Origin: Puccinia triticina
Taxonomy: Eukaryota > Basidiomycota > Pucciniomycetes > Pucciniales > Pucciniaceae
Length of the DNA stretch: 64,000 nucleotides
Assembly: GCF_026914185.1 (NCBI RefSeq)
Contig: NC_070558.1
Span: 1,054,001-1,118,000, forward strand
Direction: 5' to 3'
How positions within the stretch are numbered: the stretch's first letter is position 1; each line of letters starts with the position of its first letter. This document shows positions 24,297 through 35,963 of the stretch, in pieces. Position numbers and translations under genes: made by a program. The notes under the pieces are model-generated. The model did not search any database, was not told the origin of the DNA, and saw only the letters and a program-made list of their open reading frames with translations.

Positions 24297-24400
24297 TCAG
24301 GGGGGCTCACAATAGAGTTTCAAAAAGCACTTTAGAGCCCCTTTATGAACAATTTTATGAAATTTTGGTTAATTAGCTATCCACATTTGGGTGTCCCTTA
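24297..24400. repeat. Half copy of the GGGGGG(C/T)TCACAATA MITE family
   Basis: AGGGGGGCTCACAATAG followed by ACTTTAGAG and a diverged continuation to GGGTGTCCCTT matches the left half of the MITE at 35761. The right terminal repeat is missing. Confidence 0.5.
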
Positions 24401-24443
24401 ATCAGCCGGACGATTCCCTTCTTCCACCCCTGACTCTCATGCC

Positions 24444-26681
24444 ATGTACTCGGGTCAGATTGGGCCGCGCGGCCCCCACCCCAATCTGTTGTTCCTTGAA
24501 TCCCCATCCGAGCATCCCACTTCGACCCGTGTCCAACAGTTGTCGCAAGACCATCATCCACCGAGTTTGCAGTACACCTACACTTCTCCACTCGCTGGCC
24601 CAATCAACTGGGGTGCAAACCCTGCTGCACGTCACAACCCTCCACAAAATCCAAACTTCCTTCCCAGTGGTCCTATGTTATCGCCAAGCCTCCCTCCCCC
24701 TGTGCACTTTAGTCCGACTTCTCAACCTTCCAAACCGGCCCCAAAAAAGCGGGCACCCCGGAAAAAAGCCGCGACACCTTCTCGTCCCAATGGGGATGCT
24801 CCATCTGATCCGAGTCCGCCTACTCCTGCTGTGCCACCCCCCCACAACCACCAGCTCCCTCCAAAGAAACATCGCCTAACGCCCAGCGGGCACCGACAAC
24901 ACCCTCTATTTTCCAGCTTCCACAACCCGAGACCCCGCCTGCCCCTCGTCGTGTCTCATTCCTTGATGACCCAGATTCGTCAGATGCAGCCCCTCCAGCG
25001 CCCAGGAAACGCGCCCCCCCAGAAGTCATGGAACAAATCCAAAACGACTCGCTAGACGAGCTGTGTGCCCGAGCTGCCAGATATGCCGAGTATCTTCGTT
25101 TGACTGCTGATGATAAGCTTGCCCTTGAGGAGGCGTACCGTCAGTATCAGAGGTCCGTCCACCTCATCATAATTGAGAGGATGCTACATGCGCAACCTGC
25201 CTTGAATTATCTCGGCAATGAGGTTTGAATCCGCGGACCCACCAATTTCAACAATTTTTGTAAATATGACGAGGAAGCAAGCCCCATTTACCACGACAGT
25301 AAGCTCTATCACCTGTATTTCTGGCCAACTATTATGTACTAACGTTCTCCCTCCTCAGAATCAATTCCATTTCAGGATCGAATGGTCTCTTGTGGCGAGC
25401 TCTGGCGTCTCCTGGATTTTGATACACAGGATCAATGGCGAGATCAAGACTTTCTCGATACTATAACCCCCCCGGACTCTGTTGCACCAGCCTCCGAGGA
25501 CTTGCCCGACGCCGTTGCCCAATGGAAAAAGCGAGAGCGGTTCAAACTCAAAATGTGGATCCGAAAGGTCAAACGGGATGTGAGTTACATCCCAGTACCC
25601 TTTCTTCCCATGTTATTCGCTGAAGTTCCTATTTGTTACTTGCAGCTCAAAAACTTGAGCGTGTCCCATCAGGTTGAGGGCTTCTTTGCCATTGCATCGC
25701 GTGACCCTCACAATCCCGAACTCATCACCGGAGGTAGCTTCATTGGTGAAGAGTTCCTCGACGTCCTCGAAGGGGGCACCAACACTTGCCAACTGTTCTA
25801 CAACTTCGTCAACGGCCAGCAAGCAGTCAAGGCAATCACTGGTGCTTATCCCAAACCAAGTAACAAGCGCAAACGCCGCTCTGGGAAAGATCCCAAAGAC
25901 GGAGATTGTCCACATGACTTAGGTATGTCAATTTCAGCTTTGTATGGTCGGTATTGTTGTGCTTATTTGATTTTTCATTGTCATAGGTAGCAAGCTTGCA
26001 AACGCTGCTGAGGTTCGAGCAAAACTCAAGGAGGCCTTGTGTAAGCTATACCCCCTATCAGGCAATTCCACATTCTGACTAACAATTTGGCCTACAGGCG
26101 AAGCCACTGGTGGAGTTTGGACCAAAGGATGGCCCGGTACGAAAACTGAGCAAAAGCTGCGTGACCTCGACGTTACTCTGCAGGTCCTGCCGAACAGCAA
26201 GGGTGTTGTACCAGCGGACTTTTGTGCTCGTCCTTCAGACATGCGGATTGCGCGGACTCGCCGCATTCTGACGGCCTTTGCAAACGGGTGGGTCCGACTG
26301 ATTGGTCCACCTGCCGAGGCCTCAGACGATCGGATTCGTTCTCTTGGGCACGAGCCCGACTCTGAAGACCCGGACGAAGCCCCCCGTATAACTGTTTGGC
26401 TTAACAGTACCCGAATCACAAGTGAGCATCACTCCAGAAACGGTGTGAAAAGAGTTGGCCCCAAACGACCTGTTCGCTCCAAGGCAGGTAAGGCTAGTTG
26501 CTCAAAACGTCCTCGCAAGACTAAGAGCCGTATCTTCGAATCAGAAGACGATACATCATCCTCGGAATCGGATGATGGAGTCGCTCCCAAGCGCCGCATG
26601 CTGACGAGGCATGATCATGCCCTCATCAACTCGACTGGTATCTTCCGGGAGGAAAGATCAGTGACTCCTACCACTCCCTGA
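24444..26681 (+). pseudogene. Rust-type hypothetical gene with a frameshift and an in-frame stop
   Basis: The exons join in phase: 24444-25298, 25359-25579, 25646-25922, 25987-26040 and 26098-26681. The product would have a Pro-rich N-terminus with KKRAPRKKAA, then a helical segment (LDELCARAARYAEYL to YQRSVHLIIIERML). The core has ELWRLLDFDTQDQW, EGFFAIASRDPHNP and CQLFYNFVNGQQAV. The tail is basic and acidic with SKRPRKTKSR and SEDDTSSSESDD. Two lesions are seen. The frame changes at a 7-C run (24837-24843), as if one C were missing. A TGA at 25226-25228 lies inside otherwise continuous coding sequence (after NYLGNEV). Introns are intact, so decay is recent, or one lesion is a homopolymer assembly error. 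I do not recognise a biochemical function; the style fits lineage-specific rust families. Confidence 0.75.
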
Positions 26682-27957
26682 TCCGCTTGAAAACTCGTCT
26701 CCGACTGCTCTCAGTCAACGGTTTTACCTCCTGTTGTCCAATTACCTTGAAATTGCTATGACCTATTTGATACTCGAACCGACCGCGCCTTTCCGCTTGC
26801 AACTTGCAACTTTGAAGTCATTTATCTCTGGTTTATCATGTCTGTTGTCTCGCTGTGAATGTCTCATTTCTCTCATCTCGTGCTCTCTTGTTATCCTGCC
26901 TCCCTGAGATCCTGTCTCAAACTTTGACCGACTTACAAATTCTTATCGCTTGTGGTTGCTTGTGGTTGTGTCGCACCTAGCTTGTTTGCCACTGGCTCGT
27001 TGTGTCATGAATATTTTTTCCAAATAATTTTCTCAAACTTGTCTTGTCGCGTCATGAACTTGGGGGCTTGTGCCTCTTCTTGTTTATCTCCATCTATCAG
27101 GTCCTATCGGGTGCTTCTCAACAAGATACAATGCAAACACTAGCCAAGTAGCACAACTGCTTCATTGCTGGCAACTAACAAAAATCACGTCATTTATGAA
27201 CAAGTTGCAGAAGACGAGCATTCTATGAGTGATCCGACTGGATGCTAGCAAATCATGAGTGACCCAACAAAAAACAGGTAAATTATGAGTGATAAGAAAA
27301 ATGATATGTTTAGATATTCTAATGTCCTCCAGCGGCGGCTTGAAGTAAGCTAATGAGGAGAGAAGAGGAAAAATTTCGTAAAGTGGTGGTTTAGAAGTAG
27401 TCAGGGGTTGGATATGGGGATAATAAGAGACCTGAAGTGTCGGAGAGATCAAGTGGTAAGTTGTGTCTAGCTGTAAGACCAGAGGATGGCGTTCGGGAGG
27501 GTGTAGAGTTCTGAGGGTGTAGGCATGGCGGGGAGAGAAGGTCATGTTGATTCCGCCCGGGGGCATATGACTGTGGGGCCGATGTGATGCGGACGGGGGG
27601 GATGTGATATAAGCCGGTGGTCGTGATGTAGCAGTACTATCATCAGTTGACTGTAGTAAAGACCGGTGTATCACCGGTCCGGCTACAAAAGGGGACTTCA
27701 CACAAATTTGCCAAGTCCGAGACCCAGGTCTTTTGGGTCTTCTGGGTTTCCCAGGGACTTTATTTTGCCTGCAAAAAAGGCGGTATGCAGTGACCTAGGC
27801 GGGGTTCTCAGGTATTGCATACTATGGGGTATGTAGGTGCCCACAGGTGAACTTGTGTCATGGAAGGCACATAAACAAAGTGAAAGAATAGTTTTATAAA
27901 CACTTCATGAAGCTTGCACCTTGACATGAAGCTCATACGTAATAGTTGGGTTGATCC
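26682..27957. other. 3' flank and non-coding DNA
   Basis: Pyrimidine-rich sequence to about 27150, then short repeats of ATGAGTGA (27226-27294). No gene supported. Confidence 0.45.
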
Positions 27958-28056
27958 TGTTATGGCCTGGTGTATACCTCTCTGGGGGAGAGTTGACGCC
28001 CGCTACGATCGTGTAGTCGGGTGGTACCTTTTCTTCCTTCCCCGGGGTTTTTACAG
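27958..28056. repeat. 99-bp direct repeat, copy 1 (LTR-end-like)
   Basis: Starts TGTTATGGCCTGGTG and is almost identical to 28455-28553. It begins with TG as LTRs do. Confidence 0.6.
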
Positions 28057-28454
28057 GTTATGAGCCCAGCGTTACCTCTGTCGCGTGTTCAATTCCCATT
28101 GCCTGCATCTTGCACATGTCACATCTCCCCAGCTTGTAACCCTCACATAACATGACATAACTGTGTTAGCTACTCCTAGTCTTACATACAAGCATATTAT
28201 TGATTATTGGTTTAGGAGTGTGGTTGCCTTAAAATAGTTCCACGGTTCATGGGTGCCAAAAGTCCCATTTTAAGATAAATCATAGTATAGTCTTTAAAAA
28301 ATAGCATTAGTATAGTAGCCAGTATGCGTGAAAGTTGACAGTTAACAAGTCTGTCGGGGAGTAACACTTAGATTTGTATGTAGTTTCACACCAGTCCATT
28401 TGGTGTCCAATCCAATATCACCTCTGTTATCAGTGATATTGGCTTGCGGGGGAG

Positions 28455-28553
28455 TGTTATGGCCTGGTGTATACCTCTCTGGGGGAGAGTTGACGCCCGC
28501 TACAATCGTGTAGTCGGGTGGTACCTTTTCTTCCTCCCCCGGGGTTTTTACAG
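28455..28553. repeat. 99-bp direct repeat, copy 2, preceded by a purine tract
   Basis: The same sequence as 27958-28056 with a few changes, directly preceded by GCGGGGGAG (28445-28454), which resembles a polypurine tract next to a 3' LTR. Sequences diverge immediately after TTTTTACAG in both copies, so these may be LTR fragments or short repeats. Copy 2 ends 120 bp upstream of the next gene. Confidence 0.5.
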
Positions 28554-28672
28554 ATCCGGGGCTGCACTGGCAATATCTTTCTGTCTGAATCAAGCCTCGT
28601 GTCAGTGAGCTTTTCTTTCTACAAACCTGCGTCCGACTATCTAGATCTTCGCATTCCCCAATACATACTATC

Positions 28673-30954
28673 ATGACTTCCATACTCAAACCACCTTTCA
28701 ATTTTTCCCCCTCATATTGGCCTTTCATACTGGTCATGATTTACTATTTAAGCACAATTACGGCCATGAATCTGATCCAAGTTTTACCTGCAAATTCGTG
28801 TCAGGAAGGACACCGACAGCGAGAAATTTCAGCCACAGATGTGTTTGCCGAGCTGTGTCCCGATCTTGGTAGGTTGACTCCGACCGAACAGCAGGAGGCT
28901 TGGGATATTTCCCAATCTTTCGCTTCTCAGCTTGGCACAGGAATTATGGAAGACGAGCAACCAGGTCCAAAGAGGCCCCGATACGCTCAAGAACAAACCG
29001 ATCAAAACTTCGCAACGGCTCCTTTAGTTCGCTCAGATGATGGTAACAGTCCAATTCTTTCCGCGCTTCCTGCTTAACATTCGAAGTTTAAACGCTGAAA
29101 CAACCCAATGGCAGCCATAGCTGCTCATAGACCAAATCCACAACCGGCCTATCATGGAACCAATCAGTATGACTATTATGAAAATCCAACTCATATGTCC
29201 ACTTATCTTGAAAATCTCTGGATACCCAACCAAATTTTTCCTGGCGACCGTTACGGTCTCGCAAGTCCAAAGCGTCCTACTTCAGGTGAGCCTACAAAGT
29301 TACGTAAACTGTCTGGGGAAACGAAGAATCACGTTTGAACAGAAAGTGAGCTAATTTTATTTGACCGCCACTTCAACAGCAGATCCGTCTAGCAGCAATT
29401 GGGCGAACATTCAGCTATTAACTCCCCCAGATGAACATTCCTCAACGGTTAGGACTGGTACTAATTCGTACCTCAGTCAAGCTGATAGTTTAACTTCTCC
29501 AACTGAATTCCTACCTATTATCACTCGGCCAGATGTCACAGACCCTAGTTTGAATGTTTACAGCTCAACTTTTGGTCAAATGCTCATGAAATCGGTGGAT
29601 GTTAGCATGGTTGACAAGACTGTTGCGGAAGAAAAAATACCACCCACAGCAGATGTCAAAATGACAATAATTCATCATTATCCAACAACTATTAGGGCAT
29701 TCACATTGATTCAAATTGTGAACGCAGTCACCAAGGAAGTTCAAAATCACTCAGACCTTGTGTCACTATACAAACAGTTGTCAAAATGGATGGATTATCA
29801 CTATCTTCAGATTTCAATACATCTCCAAATACCTGAATCAGTTTTTGAAATTCTGAGAGATGGCATGTTCAAGTGGTCACTTGAAAAAATCTTTCATCCC
29901 ACATATGGTTTCCCCCTTGCAGGTGCTGTAGACTTGGACCCTAAAGATTTCAAACTTGGAAAGATTCAACACCAATTTTTGCATTACTTCTCTGAGAGAA
30001 AAATTACAAAAACCACAGACCAGTTTGGAGCTGAACTGGTAAAAAAATATTTTCAAAGCATTGGTAGAAGTATTGCAGGGAGTGAGTTCTGTTAACCTTT
30101 ATGATTATCAAAGAGGTCAGAAGCATTGAACTGACATTCAAATGATTCATTTTTTCCAAAACTCTCAAATTCTCATGTAAACTGTCATAGTTAATTTTGC
30201 AGACATATTGAAGTATAGTCTCATAAAGGAAACAAGGCTAGAACCTCTATCACCACAGATCACAGCGGATTCAAGTTTTAAGCAAAAATTGCAATTTCTA
30301 TCAGATTTACCTTCTCAAACAAACTACTTGAACATGGCTTACAAAAGTTGGACTCAAGAAACATCCAAACTGCTGCAAAAATGTCTTAACACTTTCATAC
30401 AATCATGTCCAGAAGCAGCACTTCATATTCAGAAAGATTATACAATAAGGTATCATGCAAGATTACCAATAGCACTAATACCCTGCAAACAACACCCAGA
30501 ATTTTATTATATTAGGCCCATAAAGCAAAAAAGCAAATCAATCATGAATTTTGAACAATTCAGCGAATATTCTCGACACCTAATCAACAATTTACATATT
30601 CTTCACCGACGCCTTAGTTCCTATTTTGACCTAGGAGAAGCAGAGCATGCAAAAAGACTTGAAAATATTGTAGAAAAGTCTACAAATGCAATTTTCCAGC
30701 CTAACGGAATGTTTCCTTTGATAGGTCACGTCAAAGGCCCAATTCCATCTACCATCTGGGAAGATGACCCAATGAACACAGCAAATTTATTCAATCCATT
30801 ACAATTATACCTGATGGAATATTATTTCAAGGCAGAGAGAAAGGTTTTTTCAAACATGGAGTTGTCAACTAAGACAGTTGAGCTATTTATTTATTTTGCC
30901 TACCAGCAGAATTACCCCCAGGAATTTGCCAGATTTATCCCTTCACTTAGATAA
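28673..30954 (+). CDS. Lineage-specific protein with two related halves
   Basis: Four exons join in phase: 28673-29042, 29115-29285, 29380-30081 and 30203-30954, giving 664 residues with no lesion. Near the N-terminus a hydrophobic segment (WPFILVMIYYLSTITA, about residues 16-31) could be a signal peptide or anchor, if this start is right; otherwise translation could begin further in. The C-terminal two thirds contain two similar modules of about 200 residues. Each ends in a related motif: IFHPTYGFPLAGAVD (module 1) and IFQPNGMFPLIGHVK (module 2), followed by an aromatic helix-like stretch (HQFLHYFSERK, YLMEYYFKAERK). No homeodomain, zinc finger or enzyme motif was seen. The gene sits just downstream of the 99-bp LTR-like repeats. 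Function unknown. Confidence 0.7.
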
Positions 30955-31692
30955 AAATTGTTGTTGGAAATTAGATTTTCCCATTAATTTTAGCACCTTG
31001 ATTCCACCATTCATTTGTCCTTTGGTCATCCTGAAATTTGTAAAGATTGGGTTTCTGAATCTGGATGTGATATCTCAACAACACAATTAATACTGCAACT
31101 CCTCAGCATCCCAATTGCCAATAATCAGCCCAATGCTTTTCACATCTGCCAGGCGCTTCTCTCCATTCTTCTTCTTCCCTGTTCTATTACATGCATTTCA
31201 CTGGCTTCTTTTATTTTTTCATAACTATTTGTGCCAGTATCTCTGAATCTGATGGCTTATGATCAGCTTCTAGAGAAACCGCAAGCAAGAATAAAATAAA
31301 CTGAAATGTTACAGATGGGTATATCTTTTGATAATGGGTTCTTAGTTTTGGAACAAACAATGTTTTAACGTTTCGGAGAAGGAGTGATAACACTTGGATC
31401 CGAAGCTGTCTGTGCAGCACCGGTGTTGTAATTTGAAAGTGGAAAACAGTTGAAAGTTGAAACTGATGATATAAACGAAACAAACATGATGGGGGGTTGA
31501 CATATGGAATTATGAAATGTTGTCATATACTGATATGTGCATAACACAATACGCGTTGAAGCCATCTTACCGATTCATTTCCCACTCGAAGTCACTATAC
31601 TCAAATATAAGATTAATGCACCTTCAGGTAACCAAACCGCCTTTAAGTTTCGTGAGTCCATGCCACCCTACCAGGTCTTTCTTGCTCGAGGA
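30955..31692. other. Intergenic between convergent genes
   Basis: AT-rich; contains the 3' ends of the gene above (plus) and of clpP (minus). No other gene seen. Confidence 0.5.
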
Positions 31693-33167
31693 CTAGTTAT
31701 CGTTTGGCTGGGAAGAACGAGAAGCGACCACGTGATCAATGATGCCAAAAGCTTGGGCACTTATACCGTCCATGAACTTATCTCTCTCTAGAGCTTGTTC
31801 TGATGATTTAACAACATGTAAGCATCGAAAAAGCACATCGGGGCCACCCACAATCAAAAGTAAGCGAAAGAAGCCAAAAACCCTTAGTTAGGTTAAATTT
31901 CTGGCCAGGTTGATGCATTTAAAAATGAAAATCTTATCTACAAACCAAATCGATTGCATCGGTCCATATGACTTTCTCCCTCTCGCCCACAATGCTTAGC
32001 ATAGATCTCGATTAATCGCTTCTTCAAGCGTAAGATTTCGTTGGCTCGAATGGCCATATCTGATGCTTGCCCACTTGATCCTCCGGATGGTTCTGATTAC
32101 GATGCCGGTGTGCGCGATAGTTTTGTTTATATCCAGCGTCAAAAGGTTAACGATAAGCGCTTGTTTCATGTTTTGCAGATCTGTCAAGTAAGCTACTGTC
32201 CCCAGGCTTACGGTGGATCATGATAGTTGAGTTCGGCAAGGCTTTGCGAAAACCTTTTGCACCAGCTCCTAAAAGGATTGAACCCATCGAGCAAGCCTGT
32301 CCGATGCAGATTGTGTGTACTGATGATCTGATATATTGCATCTATATTTGCAAAGAAAATGAAAGAGTAATAGCTCAGAGCAAAATCTGCCGAGGATGAG
32401 TGTTGTATTTCATGGTACTCACAGTATCATAAATTGCTAAGCCAGCTGTTACGCTACCCCCAGGTGAATTTCTGCGACAACTTGATAAGATCAGCCAACC
32501 GAACTGGATTTCCACTTTGTTTCGGGGAGAAGTTGGATTTTCTGACTGACATATACAGCTTGCGTAAGCGTATTCCGATTTGATTTATTTCGTCGTGTGA
32601 TGCAAAATTATGACATTTTTTCAGTAATTCATCAGGAACCCTGGTTGAAGATGGTTGATTATCTACATTTCCAAAATATTCACCTCGATGGGATCTGGAC
32701 TTTCAGCCTCCAAATAAAGCAACTGAGCTACTATCAAATTGGCATCAGCGTCATTGATCTATGCCAGTTTTGAATCACCCCGGTGGTATATTGATCAAGT
32801 CGAGTATTTAAAAAGGGATGTGATACTACTTTAGCATAAATCGACCACTTGCGTGTTGTTAGAGCCAGCTAATCTCAAAAAAAAAGTGTCATTAATGGGG
32901 TGGACTTACCTCTCCACCAACAAATATGACCCGTTCCCTCAGAAGCCTAGAAAAGATATCAAAGGCGCGCTCTCCTCCGCGTCCTTCACGCTCGATGACC
33001 ATGGGTACCAAGCCGGATCCTCTGAGCTGATTAAAATTAGAGAGCATCCTTCTGGATTGAGGTGCTAAGCTTGAGGGTCGTCGGGTATTATATGGGCTAC
33101 CATGACATCGTATTATTGAACTTTTCATAAATCCATTCAGGTGGTTACTCATCCGAACCGACGCCAT
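31693..33167 (-). CDS. clpP: Mitochondrial ATP-dependent Clp protease proteolytic subunit (ClpP)
   Basis: Serine peptidase subunit that forms the barrel working with ClpX in the mitochondrial matrix. The exons I derive are 33167-32910, 32758-32684, 32558-32551 (8 nt), 32471-32423, 32341-32212, 32092-31946 and 31799-31693. They total 774 nt and 257 residues, all in phase. The Arg/Ser-rich N-terminus suits a mitochondrial presequence. Then come [30 protein letters not shown] and [16 protein letters not shown]. The catalytic Ser is in GQACSMGS, the His in IMIHQPSGG and the Asp in ALERDKFM. The triad is complete. The 8-nt exon supplies LY(I) before NSPGG and is needed for phase. One oddity is GQAC in place of the usual GQAA. 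It is transcribed head-to-head with LSM6. Confidence 0.9.
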
Positions 33168-33503
33168 CGTGAGTAGTATACGTGATCTCAGGTCAAAACT
33201 GTGAGCCAGAAGAGAATTACGAGTTAGTTAATAAATGAAACCTTTACAAGCTAAGGACCATAGAAAAGATCATAACTTACGCCACCGATAGCAAAAGTGT
33301 GATCGTGTGGTGGTAGGTGGTGGTGGTGCATCGGTATGACCAGGGGCAGGGCTGAACGGGTAATCCTCGAGTCTTGTAGTGAGTTCCCGCGGCGACTGAA
33401 TTGGGCTCGGGGAACTCCCCGCGGTCGGGGCAAAAAATTTCGAATCAAGGTAACAGACCCAGACCACACACCTCTACAAGATTCGACCGGAAATAAACTG
33501 AGG
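33168..33503. promoter_or_regulatory. Shared ClpP/LSM6 divergent promoter region
   Basis: 336 bases separate the two divergent start codons and must hold both promoters. It contains a GGTGGTAGGTGGTGGTGG run (33309-33329). No clear TATA box. Confidence 0.55.
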
Positions 33504-33983
33504 ATGTCCGATCAAAACGAAAAGGGCTCTCCATCTGATGACAAGGCATTGAACGTACCCGGTCCAGCCTCAGGTACCGGCGGAACTCCATCTGATTTCC
33601 TCAAACAAGTCGTGGGTCATCAAGTAACAGTTAGGCTGAATAGTGGAGTCGATTATCAAGGTAAAGCCTTGAGACCTGTTTTCTGTTTTCTGTCAATGTA
33701 AGACACCCGACTGACCATTCCAGTTTCCTTCGTGTTCCCTCTTTCAGGTATTTTGTCTTGTTTGGATGGCTACATGAACATCGCTCTTGAAAATACCGAG
33801 GAGTATGTCAATGGGATCAAGCGGAACAGTTATGGGGATGCCTTTCTGAGGGGGAACAATGGTTTGATATTTAAACCACCTTCAGCTGTTTTTCAAGACA
33901 TTGGCCATCTTGCTAACCATTCCCCTCCCGTATTTTCCTCAGTTTTGTACATCAGTCGAGTCGCACCTGAGCGTAACTCATAA
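33504..33983 (+). CDS. LSM6: U6 snRNA-associated Sm-like protein LSm6
   Basis: Subunit of the LSm1-7 (mRNA decay) and LSm2-8 (U6 snRNA) rings. Exons are 33504-33660, 33748-33861 and 33943-33983, all in phase, giving 103 residues. The Sm1 motif runs from FLKQVVGHQVTVRLNSG through DYQGILSCLDGYMNIAL. The Sm2 motif is FLRGNNVLYIS, split by the last intron, which has a TGCTAAC branch site. The N-terminus carries about 25 extra residues (MSDQNEKGSPSDD) compared with compact LSm6 proteins. A further in-frame Met lies upstream at 33336, but MSDQNEK fits the family better. Confidence 0.93.
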
Positions 33984-34620
33984 TCCGACCTCGAAGCCCA
34001 TGCGCAGCCCGCGCGAGAGACCTCCTTAAAGGCTAGTTTGCGGTTGATTTATTGAAACGCCGGAAACGCCGAATTTGGCCGCGAGTGTTTCCCCACGTCC
34101 CCGCAAGTTCGATATGACCCGCACCTCCCCTCACCCATCCTCAAAGACCCTTATGCAAATACAAGAGTCTTGTGAAATATAAGGGTCTTATGCCTTTCAG
34201 TAAGTAACAACCCAATGGAAGTCTTTCATTTCTTGAGTGAAAATTCACCGGGGGCTGGCATCAAGTCTGTAGGCCAAGACATGCCACATTTGACCACCTC
34301 CGTTGCTCAAATCAGCGCGCTCAGAACGCCCGTGGTCATCTCATTGGGGCCCCTCAGCTCCAAGAGTTTATTCACGGTCACCTTTTGGTTTTGGGAGGAG
34401 AGGAATTCAGATCGGAGAGGCATTCGGAGGCGAAGAACACACGTTCAACCAGCCCGATTGGCCTCGATCGATGCCAGAAGCAGGCAAGCAATATTGGTGA
34501 TTGTCCGGAAAAGATGATGGCGTGAGGAAGGATTGAGAAATGACGGAGTAATGAGGAATATAACCATGAGTGTGGTCAATTATCCGGATCTCTCATGCGA
34601 GAAATGCAGATTAGTCATAA
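33984..34620. other. No gene seen
   Basis: 3' flank of LSM6; only unsupported frames. Confidence 0.45.
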
Positions 34621-35254
34621 GTCCCTCTGGCAAAGCCTCAGGCAAGAGAGGGACTGTCTCATTGATTGCAGCCTTGCAAAGTCAACGGGTTGGAAATACT
34701 TTGGATATTTCTATTTTTCATCAATTATAAATGGAAAGCCTAGAAAAACAGTAGCATATATGTTTCTAAATAGCATCAAAAAGTTGTGCATGTATCACGA
34801 GTGAGGATTTTCAGAGGTAGTGTATTGGATTCACATGGATTTAATATGTAGCAGTCAGAGAGCAAAAATCTTGTAGACTCAAACACATTGCAAGCAAGTA
34901 CTTAGCTTTCAAAGCAGAAAATACAAGCAACAAGCAGGAAAACAGGATATTAATCAATCAGTGTTGTGAACAAGGCCTAAATAAGGACCTCAAGCAATGG
35001 GTCTAAGGGCACAAATGGCTCCAAGCTTGATTGAGAGCCCCGAGCACGCTTGGATGGATGTTGGCTGGATTGGGAGTTGCTATCATTATCCTCCCCCTCT
35101 TTGTTGGCAGAATTGGCAGCCTGCGGGGGCGTGCGGGTGGATTTCTTTGTGATGTCACATTTTCTAGAGTGCTTGCGTTTGCCTAAGGCCGGACCAGTGC
35201 GTGGGGCGAACTTAAATAAGTCCCTCTCTTGCCTGAGGCTTTGCCGGAGGGACT
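34621..35254. mobile_element. Inverted-repeat element with GAGGGACT arms (about 634 bp)
   Basis: The left arm 34621-34656 (AGTCCCTCTGGCAAAGCC...) and right arm 35219-35254 (...GGCTTTGCCGGAGGGACT) are near-perfect inverted complements of 36 bases. Each arm is itself partly palindromic. No coding content between. No clear target duplication identified. Confidence 0.5.
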
Positions 35255-35758
35255 TACTGTGTTTTGCAGAATGCTTGCTTCATTCTCCAAAATTTCTGGT
35301 TTCATTGACTGGGGGCAATCACATAACTTTTATATCTTTTCCGCATGATGCACCTGACAGATGTCAGATGAGGCCCAAGGCCAAATCCACCCCCCGGAGC
35401 CAACATCCTCCAGTAGATTGTCTTGGAGATGGGTTAGAGACAAATTGAGTTCATATTCAGAACCGGAGCGCCTTCTTCACCCTACCCTCCACTGCCCATG
35501 GCCATCGGCCGCTGCCCTCTGCCCATATGGAGGGGGCAGGGAGGGGCCAACCAAGCACTGGGTTGTTACAGAAGGATATCCCAGGCAGGAGTCAATCTGA
35601 AGGTTGGGTTTAAAGTTAGGTGTGGATCTTTGTCTGCATGTGCTTAAAAAACCTTGAATGCAAGGTTGGCCTAAGGTTTGGTGTCAAGTTTAATTTAAAG
35701 TAAGTGCATAGCAAAACCAGAAAATTTGAGAAAAATCCAACCATTCTGCAAAACACAG
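35255..35758. other. No gene seen
   Basis: Short frames without domains or splice support. Confidence 0.4.
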
Positions 35759-35760
35759 TA

Positions 35761-35961
35761 GGGGGGTTCACAATAGGATAAAAATAAAACTTTAGAGTCA
35801 ATTTTAAGGCCTTCACCAACAACTTTTTAGAAATATGGCTGGATGTACAGGATAAGGTGTCCCCTGGCAATCACAGGGTGTTTGTCATTTTTTAAAAAAT
35901 TGTCTGTAAAGGCCTTAAAATTGGCTCTAAAGTTTTATTTTTATCGTATTGTGAACCCACC
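35761..35961. mobile_element. 201-bp MITE with TA flanks (mariner-like)
   Basis: The left end GGGGGGTTCACAATAGGAT and right end ATCGTATTGTGAACCCACC are inverted repeats extending about 55 bases (through AAAACTTTAGAG and AAGGCCTT). TA dinucleotides flank both ends (35759-35760, 35962-35963), fitting a Tc1/mariner-type TA duplication. Related copies lie at 36796-36982 and 24297. Confidence 0.75.
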
Positions 35962-35963
35962 TA

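Noticed and set aside
24837..24843. Programmed frameshift at the C run
   Set aside because: A second lesion (TGA at 25226) in the same gene makes decay or assembly error simpler than recoding.
28342..28737. 131-codon minus-strand frame across the 99-bp repeat
   Set aside because: Overlaps the repeat and the 5' region of the plus-strand gene; no recognisable retroelement or host motif.
28673..30954. Mating-type homeodomain gene
   Set aside because: Considered because of two adjacent rust-like coding blocks, but no homeodomain WF-N-R helix is present and the exons join into one protein.
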